Below, one piece after another: positions 1 through 6,606 of a stretch of DNA of 64,000 bases. The stretch is from Rossellomorea orangium (GTDB lineage Bacteria; Bacillota; Bacilli; Bacillales; Bacillaceae_B). The notes under the pieces were generated by a model. The model saw only the letters and a list, made by a program, of their open reading frames with translations, was not told the origin of the DNA and ran no database searches. The stretch lies in NCBI RefSeq assembly GCF_019334305.1, contig NZ_JAHWGH010000017.1, positions 186,001 through 250,000 on the forward strand, in the 5' to 3' direction. Positions within the stretch are counted from its first letter, which is position 1. Each line of letters starts with the position of its first letter. A program made the position numbers and the translations under genes.

Positions 1-2
1 CC

Positions 3-74
3 GGCGGCACAGGATCTGGTGAAGGTACTGGAACCGGCACCGGTGATGGTACTGGGACACCAGCCACTCAATAA
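3..74 (+). CDS. ponA: Penicillin-binding protein 1A/1B, C-terminal tail (partial)
   Basis: Only the last 23 codons are inside the window; the gene enters from the left edge. The visible residues are a Gly/Thr-rich low-complexity stretch ending in TPATQ and a TAA stop. Such a disordered Gly/Thr/Asn-rich extracellular tail is typical of the class A penicillin-binding protein PonA of Bacillus. The assignment rests on this composition and on position: ponA converges on ypoC-nth-dnaD in B. subtilis, exactly as here. No catalytic domain is visible, so the call is mainly contextual. Confidence 0.7.
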   Translation, partial: GGTGSGEGTGTGTGDGTGTPATQ

Positions 75-93
75 GAGCCAGGAAGATAAGAAT

Positions 94-135
94 AAAAATA
101 AGGCAACGGGAGAATTCTCCCGTTGCCTTATTTTT
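94..135. terminator. Bidirectional terminator between ponA and ypoC
   Basis: A perfect palindrome centred on GAATTC (about 21 bp per arm) flanked by an A-run on one side and a T-run on the other, so it can end transcription of the two convergent genes. The ypoC stop codon lies inside its right arm. Confidence 0.93.
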
Positions 136-646
136 TTGCTGATTGATTTAACGCCAGGTACTTGGCATATTGTTTATGCTGTTCCTCAAAAAGCTGAACC
201 AGCTGAATATATGAATGATAGAGTGCCGGATTACCCCTAATGAAAGTTAACCGTTCAACTACATTAACAGGCTTTAAAGAAAAGCGTTCAACTCTAGTCT
301 CCCAATTGTTCAAATTCACCGGCTGTTTATTGCTCCAATATAAAAGTATATAAAACCGACCAATACTTCTTCTCATCAAATCCGAAATATCTCTAGACCG
401 TCCTTTAAACAATGCCTTCATATGCTCCTCTTCTTTTTTCCATTCCTTGATCAAGTCATTTACCCATGCCCTTTGAACCATCCAGGGCATAGCATCCTCA
501 CTCCTGCCGTTATAATAAAGAATCTCAAATGCGAAAAGAGGATTACAAGGTTCGAATTGCGATTCATCGATCTTTAATGTATCGTCAACGGAAAAGAAAA
601 AAGGATCGCTTAATTCTCTTGGGATGTTGAAGACAGTACCACTCAT
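128..646 (-). CDS. ypoC: YpoC family protein, unknown function
   Basis: A 172-residue protein matching YpoC of B. subtilis by position directly after nth and by size. The ATG chosen (MSGTVFNIP) overlaps the nth stop as ATGA, which implies translational coupling; a weak AAAGGG lies upstream. The protein is soluble, rich in aromatic and charged residues (for example RFYILLYWSNKQP in the C-terminal half), with no signal peptide or membrane segment and no motif I can tie to a reaction. Last gene of dnaD-nth-ypoC, ending in the shared terminator with ponA. The family has no established role that I know of. Confidence 0.85.
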   Translation of the reverse strand: MSGTVFNIPRELSDPFFFSVDDTLKIDESQFEPCNPLFAFEILYYNGRSEDAMPWMVQRAWVNDLIKEWKKEEEHMKALFKGRSRDISDLMRRSIGRFYILLYWSNKQPVNLNNWETRVERFSLKPVNVVERLTFIRGNPALYHSYIQLVQLFEEQHKQYAKYLALNQSAKK

Positions 647-1299
647 ATGTCGCCCTTTTTCTTCAATCTTTTTTGACCTTCCCTGCACAGGTCCACCAAT
701 GGACAAACCTCGCACTGAGGAGATTGCGCCTTACAATGATACCGGCCGAAAAAGATTAAGCGATGATGAGTCTCGGACCATTCTTCCCGTGGAATTTTCT
801 TCATCAGCGTTTTTTCTACCTCCAGGACGCTGTCTTTCCATCTGCAGATCCCAAGCCTTTTACTCACCCTTTCAACATGTGTATCAACGGCCAAAGCAGG
901 GATTCCAAAGGCAACAGACACCACAACGTTCGCCGTCTTCCTTCCGACACCGGGAAGTTTCACTAGCTCTTCATGACTCTCCGGTACTTCTCCTCCATAC
1001 TCTGTTAGGAGAATCTCACACAATTTTCGGATGTTTTTTGCTTTGTTTCGATACAGACCGATGGAGCGTATGTCTTGTTGAAGTTCTTCCAACGTGATAT
1101 ACAGATAGTCTTCCGGCCGTTTATATTTCTCAAATAAATGCCTGGTGACTTTATTGACAAGGACATCCGTGCACTGTGCCGAAAGAAGGACAGCAATGAC
1201 CAGCTCGAATGGGTTGTCATGACGTAGTTCACAGTGAGCATCCGGGAACATTTCCCTCATTTCATCAAGGCATATCTGTATCTGTTTTTTATTTAACAT
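643..1299 (-). CDS. nth: Endonuclease III (DNA glycosylase/AP lyase)
   Basis: Base-excision repair enzyme that removes oxidised pyrimidines and nicks at abasic sites. The 218-residue length fits the family. The helix-hairpin-helix LPGVGRKTA sits near residue 115, with the Schiff-base lysine at 121 and the catalytic aspartate at 139 (AVDTHVERVSKRLG). The C terminus carries the four iron-sulfur cysteines with spacing C-x6-C-x2-C-x5-C at 189, 196, 199 and 205. The ATG at MLNKKQIQ was chosen over an upstream in-frame start because it follows AGGAGGT and matches the B. subtilis N terminus. It lies between dnaD and ypoC and overlaps ypoC by 4 bases. Confidence 0.96.
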   Translation of the reverse strand: MLNKKQIQICLDEMREMFPDAHCELRHDNPFELVIAVLLSAQCTDVLVNKVTRHLFEKYKRPEDYLYITLEELQQDIRSIGLYRNKAKNIRKLCEILLTEYGGEVPESHEELVKLPGVGRKTANVVVSVAFGIPALAVDTHVERVSKRLGICRWKDSVLEVEKTLMKKIPREEWSETHHRLIFFGRYHCKAQSPQCEVCPLVDLCREGQKRLKKKGDI

Positions 1300-1341
1300 G
1301 TTACCTACTACCTCCTGCAAAATGAATGATATGTATCAAAT

Positions 1342-1377
1342 AAAAAGGGACTGACACAGACAGGTGCAGTCCCCTTT
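1342..1377 (-). terminator. Hairpin with T-run between dnaD and nth
   Basis: On the minus strand AAAGGGGACTG pairs with CAGTCCCTTTTT around a short inner CAC/GTG stem, followed by T-rich sequence. It could attenuate transcription from dnaD into nth. A related GGACTG/CAGTCC hairpin occurs downstream of the small YIEGIA-partner gene. Confidence 0.65.
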
Positions 1378-1384
1378 GATCATT

Positions 1385-2095
1385 TTATTGCTCAAGCCAA
1401 TTGTAGAATGGAACAGATTTCCGTTTCGGGGAAGATGCAGACTCATTGGTAGCGGCCGGCTTCTGGTGGGATCTGAAGCGCTGGCTTTGACTTCGTGCAT
1501 CTTCAATGGTTTTCACGCCATTCTTCTTCCATTCAAACAGAATCCGGTCAATATATCGGAAGTTCAACTTTCCTGATATGACCGCTTCCCTTAAAGCTGC
1601 TTTAATGATAATTGCATTATGATCATCCTGATCCAGCCACATGGCAAGTGTTTCGCATTCCAAGGGAGATAGAGGACGACCAAATTCCTGTTCGAATGTT
1701 GTATAGATGTCTGCCTCTTCTTCCATTGATTGCTGCATTTGTTTCATCTTTGAATCCTGTATGACGAATTCCGCCAACTTTTCCCATAGGGGATTCAGGG
1801 AGTACTTCTCAAATAGAATGCCATCTGCAGATGATCCTTCTTCAATTGATAAAAACTGCTGTTGAATGAGCTTTCGTAAAAGGGATGAACAAAATTCGCT
1901 GGAAATACTCATCGGCATGGAAAGTTCTTCAGGGGTCGGAAAATAGTTTCCCTTTTCCAAATGACCATAAATATGAAGAAGCAGTACAAACTCTGATTCA
2001 TTTAATCCCAGTGTATGGTAATTTGATAATAATAATTGCGGAATGTTCAGTGTCCCCTCTTCTATCCAGGACACCATTAAACGTTTATAATCCAT
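1385..2095 (-). CDS. dnaD: DNA replication initiation protein DnaD
   Basis: Primosomal protein that acts with DnaB/DnaI during helicase loading at oriC and at restart sites. Length 236 residues (B. subtilis about 232). The N-terminal part (1-120) resembles the winged-helix DDBH1 oligomerisation domain. The C-terminal part (about 130-200) is the DDBH2 domain with the signature run FEQEFGRPLSPLE and, later, NFRYIDRILFEWKKNGV, close to the family YxxxIL-x-W motif. The ATG follows GAGGTG. First gene of dnaD-nth-ypoC, with its own promoter upstream. Confidence 0.95.
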   Translation of the reverse strand: MDYKRLMVSWIEEGTLNIPQLLLSNYHTLGLNESEFVLLLHIYGHLEKGNYFPTPEELSMPMSISSEFCSSLLRKLIQQQFLSIEEGSSADGILFEKYSLNPLWEKLAEFVIQDSKMKQMQQSMEEEADIYTTFEQEFGRPLSPLECETLAMWLDQDDHNAIIIKAALREAVISGKLNFRYIDRILFEWKKNGVKTIEDARSQSQRFRSHQKPAATNESASSPKRKSVPFYNWLEQ

Positions 2096-2116
2096 ATTCA
2101 GTACACCTCATTCATT

Positions 2117-2145
2117 AGTATATCATGATTCAATATATGTGGACA
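2117..2145 (-). promoter_or_regulatory. Probable sigma-A promoter of dnaD
   Basis: Minus-strand -10 TATACT, 17 bp spacer and a weak -35 TGTCCA, located about 20-50 bases before the dnaD start. The -10 is good and the -35 matches only half of the consensus. Confidence 0.5.
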
Positions 2146-2189
2146 TGGTTACGGATTAGAAGAAAGATGGAAAAAACCAGATCATAATC

Positions 2190-2234
2190 AAAAGAACCGG
2201 CGAGGATTGCTTTAGCAATTCCGCCAGCTCTTTT
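2190..2234 (-). terminator. Probable terminator of asnS
   Basis: Imperfect minus-strand hairpin: AAAAGAGCTGGCGG pairs with CGCCGGTTCTTTT with bulges, loop TAAA. It directly follows the asnS stop; the T-tract is short. Confidence 0.55.
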
Positions 2235-2241
2235 GATTTTA

Positions 2242-3534
2242 TTATGGATATAAACGGTTCAATAGACGCGGGAATGGGATGGTTTCCCTTACGTGTTCTA
2301 CTCCGCTGATCCAGGCTACTGTTCTTTCGAGTCCAAGACCGAAGCCGGAATGAGGAACGGATCCATATTCTCTTAGCTCCAGGTACCACTTGTATGCGTC
2401 TGTAGCGAGCTCGTGCTCTTCAATGCGCTGCTTCATCAACTCTGCATCGTGGATACGCTCTGAACCACCAATGATCTCTCCATACCCTTCAGGAGCGATT
2501 AAGTCTGCACAAAGTACTACATCATCACGATCCGGATCAGGTTGCATATAGAAAGGCTTTAGAGAAGTCGGATAATGGGTGATGAATACCGGCTTGTCGT
2601 AACTTTCAGCGATGGCTGTCTCATGAGGGGCACCGAAGTCATCACCCCATTCGATATCATCAAAACCTTTTTCATGTAATAATTTCAGTGCATCGTCATA
2701 TGTGATGCGAGGGAATGGGGCTTTGATCTGCTCCAGCTTAGATGTATCTCTTCCCAGACGATCTAATTCAAGCTTACAATTATCCAGTACTGATTGGACG
2801 ATATATGACACATACTGTTCCTGAACTTCCAGGTTATCCTTGAAATCGTAGAATGCCATTTCAGGCTCGATCATCCAGAATTCGATCAGATGACGACGGG
2901 TCTTCGACTTCTCCGCCCTGAATGTAGGTCCGAATGAGAATACCTTCCCCAATGCCATAGCTGCAGCTTCCATATAAAGCTGACCACTTTGGGAAAGATA
3001 CGCATCTTCCTCGAAATATTTCGTGGCAAATAATTCAGTCGTTCCTTCAGGAGCACTTCCAGTTAGGATTGGTGGATCCACCTTTACAAATCCTTCTTGA
3101 TTGAAGAATTCGTATGTAGCGCGGATGATTTCATTACGCACTTTCATCACTGCATGCTGCTTGCGTGAACGAAGCCAAAGGTGGCGGTGGTCCATAAGGA
3201 ATTCTGTTCCATGCTCCTTTGGTGTGATCGGATAATCAACAGCTTCATGGATGACTTCAACACTTTTCACCTGCAGCTCGTATCCGAACGGTGAACGGGA
3301 ATCTTCAGAAACCGTTCCTGTTACATATAGTGATGTTTCTTGTGTTAATGATTTTGCTTTTTGAAAGATTTCTTCTTCCACTTCACTTTTGACGACGACA
3401 CCTTGAATGAATCCTGTTCCGTCACGAAGCTGGAGAAAGGCAATTTTTCCACTGGAACGTTTGTTGGCGAGCCATGCACCGATGGTTACTTCTTCACCAA
3501 CAAACTTACTTACTTGAGATATAGTAGTTTTCAC
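2242..3534 (-). CDS. asnS: Asparaginyl-tRNA synthetase
   Basis: Class IIb synthetase charging tRNA-Asn. The 430-residue length equals the B. subtilis enzyme. The N-terminal OB-fold anticodon domain (about 1-100) contains [20 protein letters not shown]. The catalytic domain shows motif 2 ([21 protein letters not shown], near 205-225) and motif 3 at the C terminus ([15 protein letters not shown]). The start is GTG, after GGAGGGAAAAAATC. A single-gene unit with its own sigma-A promoter and terminator. No T-box leader is present: the 5' region is too short and lacks the T-box sequence. Confidence 0.97.
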   Translation of the reverse strand: MKTTISQVSKFVGEEVTIGAWLANKRSSGKIAFLQLRDGTGFIQGVVVKSEVEEEIFQKAKSLTQETSLYVTGTVSEDSRSPFGYELQVKSVEVIHEAVDYPITPKEHGTEFLMDHRHLWLRSRKQHAVMKVRNEIIRATYEFFNQEGFVKVDPPILTGSAPEGTTELFATKYFEEDAYLSQSGQLYMEAAAMALGKVFSFGPTFRAEKSKTRRHLIEFWMIEPEMAFYDFKDNLEVQEQYVSYIVQSVLDNCKLELDRLGRDTSKLEQIKAPFPRITYDDALKLLHEKGFDDIEWGDDFGAPHETAIAESYDKPVFITHYPTSLKPFYMQPDPDRDDVVLCADLIAPEGYGEIIGGSERIHDAELMKQRIEEHELATDAYKWYLELREYGSVPHSGFGLGLERTVAWISGVEHVRETIPFPRLLNRLYP

Positions 3535-3580
3535 GATTTTTTCCCTCCAAAAAAACTAAGACGCTTATGTATCGTTCTTT

Positions 3581-3609
3581 ATTATACATTTACCGTTATC
3601 CCGTCGCAA
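3581..3609 (-). promoter_or_regulatory. Sigma-A promoter of asnS
   Basis: Minus-strand TTGCGA, 17 bp, TATAAT, with transcription expected to start about 35-40 bases before the GTG start of asnS. Confidence 0.75.
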
Positions 3610-3643
3610 TAGATAGAGTAAAACGAGATGATTTTAAGGAAAA

Positions 3644-3666
3644 TGCAGACCGGTATACGGTCTGCA
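3644..3666 (-). terminator. Terminator of aspB
   Basis: Minus-strand 9 bp stem TGCAGACCG/CGGTCTGCA with a 5-base loop, followed by TTTTCCTTAAAAT, right after the aspB stop. Confidence 0.75.
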
Positions 3667-3675
3667 AACCTGTAC

Positions 3676-4866
3676 TTATTTACTTTTGCTGACAACAAAA
3701 TCGTGCATGCGTTCGATTGCTTTCTCTAGGGCTGAAAGGCTTGTGGCATAAGACAGACGGATATTGTTTTCCGATCCGAAACCTGATCCGGGGATGACTG
3801 CTACCTTTGCCTCTTCCAAAAGGGCTTTAGAGAATTCATCCACATTGCTATAGCCTGTTTTCTTTGCGGCTTCCGATACATTCGGGAAAAGATAGAAAGC
3901 ACCTTGAGGCTTCAAGCAATGAAATCCAGGAATATTGTTCAGCTTATCAAACACAATGTTCAGTCGCTCTTCAAAAGAGTTCCTCATATCCTCTACCGGC
4001 TTCTGATCCCCTAAATAGGCAGCGACAGCTCCAAATTGTGAGATTGTAGTAGGATTTGATGTAGAATGGCTGGCAAGATTGGTCATGGCCTTGATGACCC
4101 CTTCGTTACCTGCCGCATAGCCGATTCTCCACCCCGTCATGGAATGGGATTTAGATACTCCGTTAATCACGATGGTTTGTTCTTTTAGTTCCGGGGACAA
4201 TTCAGCAATGGAAGTATGTGTGTTTCCACCATAAACCAGCTTTTCATAAATTTCATCCGACACGATCATAATGCCCGCTTCTAAGCAAACATTCCCGATA
4301 TCCTTAAGTTCCTCACGGGAATATAGCATACCTGTAGGGTTACTTGGTGTGTTGAGGATGACGGCCTTTGTTTTTGATGTGATTGATTTTTTCAGCTGTT
4401 GTGGAGTGATTTTGTAGGCATTTTCTTCTTTCCCTTCCACAATCACCGGGACCCCTCCGGCAAGCTTCACTTGTTCAGGGTAGCTGACCCAATAGGGAGT
4501 AGGGATGATGACTTCATCTCCATCGTTTAACAGGACTTGAAACAATGTATAAAGGGCATGCTTCGCGCCACTGGTCACAATAATTTCAGATGATTGATAA
4601 GTCAGCTTTTGATCTGTTTCGAATTTATGGATGATGGCTTCCTTCAATTTTGCCATTCCGCCTGATGGAGTATATTTGGTATGACCTTCCGTCATGGACT
4701 CATATGCAGCCTGAATGATATGTTCAGGTGTATTAAAGTCTGGTTCACCCGCACCCAAACCGATGACATCGATTCCCTGTGCCTTCATCTCTTTCGCTTT
4801 AGCCGTGATTGCTAATGTCGTTGATGGTGTTAATGCACTGACTCTTTCAGCTAATGTGAATTTCAT
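3676..4866 (-). CDS. aspB: Aspartate aminotransferase (PLP, fold type I)
   Basis: Transfers the amino group between aspartate and 2-oxoglutarate; subgroup I-gamma enzyme common in Bacillus. The 396-residue protein shows GLGAGEPDFNTP near the N terminus, NTPSNPTG (substrate/PLP contact), VSDEIYEKLVY and the PLP lysine in SKSHSMTGWRIGY. I chose the ATG at MKFTLAERV, which follows AGGGGG at good spacing; an upstream ATG overlapping the ypmB stop is less well placed. It is downstream of ypmA-ypmB and probably co-transcribed with them; the same order occurs in B. subtilis. Confidence 0.95.
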   Translation of the reverse strand: MKFTLAERVSALTPSTTLAITAKAKEMKAQGIDVIGLGAGEPDFNTPEHIIQAAYESMTEGHTKYTPSGGMAKLKEAIIHKFETDQKLTYQSSEIIVTSGAKHALYTLFQVLLNDGDEVIIPTPYWVSYPEQVKLAGGVPVIVEGKEENAYKITPQQLKKSITSKTKAVILNTPSNPTGMLYSREELKDIGNVCLEAGIMIVSDEIYEKLVYGGNTHTSIAELSPELKEQTIVINGVSKSHSMTGWRIGYAAGNEGVIKAMTNLASHSTSNPTTISQFGAVAAYLGDQKPVEDMRNSFEERLNIVFDKLNNIPGFHCLKPQGAFYLFPNVSEAAKKTGYSNVDEFSKALLEEAKVAVIPGSGFGSENNIRLSYATSLSALEKAIERMHDFVVSKSK

Positions 4867-4883
4867 TGACGTTTTCCCCCTGA

Positions 4884-5360
4884 TCATAAATTTTCAATTT
4901 TCCTCCACCACTCTCCGGTAGAAAACAGCAGATAATAATAGTTTAGATTCTCTTGTTGATCTAAGTAGGTCATTTCCCATACGGGCCCGACCGATTCGTA
5001 TCCTAAGCGGACTGATAATAATTCTTTCGGTTTCTTTTCATCTTTTAGTTTATTGATCGCCTGATCTTTTGTAATGCCATCAGCCCATTTTTTCTCAATT
5101 ATATCCCCTTTCTTTTTAGGGACCCATGCAACCAGCTTTTCATTTTTGTTATTTTCACCGGTTACGACCACATAGGATTTAGAGCCATTATAGAAGCTTG
5201 TGTTCTCTACTTTAACAATAGCTGTTTCGTCTTTGACCCGTTTTAAGGCCATATCTGCCTCTTGATCGAGTGGATTTCGGGATATTTGATATATCAGGAC
5301 TGAAGAAGCTACTCCAATGACGATGAATGATATTACTACAATGGTTATCACTTTTTTCAT
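4884..5360 (-). CDS. ypmB: YpmB family membrane-anchored protein
   Basis: A 158-residue protein with one N-terminal membrane segment (about 4-25) and an outside domain of the DUF5590 (PepSY-like) type, containing KKWADGITKDQAINKL and ending YYYLLFSTGEWWRKIENL. Function unknown. The ATG at MKKVITIV follows AGAGTGA; a GTG nine bases upstream is possible. Sits between ypmA and aspB as in B. subtilis, separated from ypmA by about a dozen bases, so a three-gene operon is likely. Confidence 0.85.
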   Translation of the reverse strand: MKKVITIVVISFIVIGVASSVLIYQISRNPLDQEADMALKRVKDETAIVKVENTSFYNGSKSYVVVTGENNKNEKLVAWVPKKKGDIIEKKWADGITKDQAINKLKDEKKPKELLSVRLGYESVGPVWEMTYLDQQENLNYYYLLFSTGEWWRKIENL

Positions 5361-5372
5361 TACAATCACTCT

Positions 5373-5543
5373 TTATGTACGATAAATTGTTAAAACTGCT
5401 TGATTTTGATCTTCCGGATCTAAAGCTAAACCAAACATATAATCATCTTTTTTTAACGTTCTATTTAGTGTATCAACCACTTTATATAAGTTATCCGTAT
5501 ATTCAATACGAACGGTGGAAAGAATTTCAATGCGACTTTCCAT
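5373..5543 (-). CDS. ypmA: Small protein YpmA
   Basis: A 56-residue cytosolic protein (MESRIEILSTVRIEY to AVLTIYRT) that matches YpmA of B. subtilis in length and ends. The start was chosen because AAGGAGGAGCAAC stands immediately before it; a longer in-frame reading upstream has no such site. First gene of ypmA-ypmB-aspB. Function unknown. Confidence 0.85.
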   Translation of the reverse strand: MESRIEILSTVRIEYTDNLYKVVDTLNRTLKKDDYMFGLALDPEDQNQAVLTIYRT

Positions 5544-5598
5544 GTTGCTCCTCCTTTTATCTCCAGCCTTACTTACAAGTAAAGAAAACTCTACACAT

Positions 5599-5607
5599 AT
5601 TATAACA
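5599..5607 (-). promoter_or_regulatory. Extended -10 promoter upstream of ypmA
   Basis: Minus-strand TGTTATAAT (TG-N-TATAAT) about 55 bases before the ypmA start, with no convincing -35 hexamer. Confidence 0.5.
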
Positions 5608-5693
5608 ACATAAGGGGCCACCATGGTAGGGGTTATCACAAAAATCGATCGGGATTTCGAATGCAGAAGGCTGAACTGTCAGCCTCCTTGCAT

Positions 5694-6530
5694 TTACCCT
5701 TCATCCTTGAACACGCCATCTTCCTGATCAAATGTGAGGACCTCATAATTTCTTTTGTTAAATTTCACTGCAATCAATCCATGTTGACCCGTTAAGTAGA
5801 GATCAATCCACGCTTCGTTGATCGCCTCAAGCATATCACCATTAAGAAGTCTTTCTTTCGAGCGATAAAGAATGGCGGTTTGTGGATCAACATGCTCCAG
5901 AAGACGGTGAGACATGCCTTCTGATTTAGAATGGACCGGTATTTTAACGATGTTGACATTTTTCAGGGGTTTCATTAGCAGCACCCCTTCAGAATGAGGA
6001 GATTGTGAGCTCAGCCAGAGAAAACGATGGTGAAAAAAGCTGATGGAAAAGTCCAGCCCTTCTCTTTTCTCATTTCCGTCATGAACTGCCCTCATGGCTA
6101 ATTCATCAGAAAAAGTGTAGGTGTCGTCCTCTTGAATGGTATGAACGATCGGTGAAAATTGTTGAGGAATATACGATTCAAGGGATTTCCCTGCCACAAT
6201 TTCTTTTATCCTGAACCTTTTCACCAATTCACCAATCATTCTTTCATCCACTTCACTTTTCTCAGTGATGATTATGCCCTTAATGTTGTCTATATGAATT
6301 TGATTAAAGTAATAATAAAGTTGATTGCGTTCCTGAAAACTCCCCGTATTGATCATATAATGATCCCCTGAAGGCAAATGTAGTACTGCGACCTCCCCTT
6401 TTTGAACAGGGAGGAAACTAATCGCATACTCTTCATGTGACACATGTAAATTCACCTTGGGGACTTTCACTCCATAAGCATTGGAATTGATCAGGAGAAA
6501 AGACAGCATTACTGATATAATCACTCTCAT
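5694..6530 (-). CDS. Exported metallo-beta-lactamase-fold protein lacking the metal site
   Basis: A 278-residue protein with an N-terminal signal sequence (about 1-20). The fold resembles the ComEC-type metallo-beta-lactamase domain: AVLHLPSGDHYMINTG aligns with the usual 'hLLIDGG' strand, and KGIIITEKSEVDERMIGEL occupies the place of the T-H-x-H-x-D-H-x-G-G metal motif. All of those histidines are replaced, so hydrolysis by a binuclear metal centre is unlikely. A strong SD (GGAGGACTGTGA) precedes the ATG. It sits between dinG and ypmA, a position with no counterpart in B. subtilis that I can recall. Function unknown. Confidence 0.7.
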   Translation of the reverse strand: MRVIISVMLSFLLINSNAYGVKVPKVNLHVSHEEYAISFLPVQKGEVAVLHLPSGDHYMINTGSFQERNQLYYYFNQIHIDNIKGIIITEKSEVDERMIGELVKRFRIKEIVAGKSLESYIPQQFSPIVHTIQEDDTYTFSDELAMRAVHDGNEKREGLDFSISFFHHRFLWLSSQSPHSEGVLLMKPLKNVNIVKIPVHSKSEGMSHRLLEHVDPQTAILYRSKERLLNGDMLEAINEAWIDLYLTGQHGLIAVKFNKRNYEVLTFDQEDGVFKDEG

Positions 6531-6606
6531 TCACAGTCCTCCAGTTTCACATCTACTCTTTAGGTTGTGTTAAAGAAGAGATTTTATCACTGAAGTTTAA
6601 ATGGAT

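Noticed and set aside
624-1097. 157-codon plus-strand frame antisense to nth and ypoC
   Set aside because: Entirely covered by two conserved genes on the other strand; no SD.
3535-3675. T-box riboswitch upstream of asnS
   Set aside because: The untranslated region is too short, contains an ordinary promoter near the gene and lacks the T-box sequence and an antiterminator.
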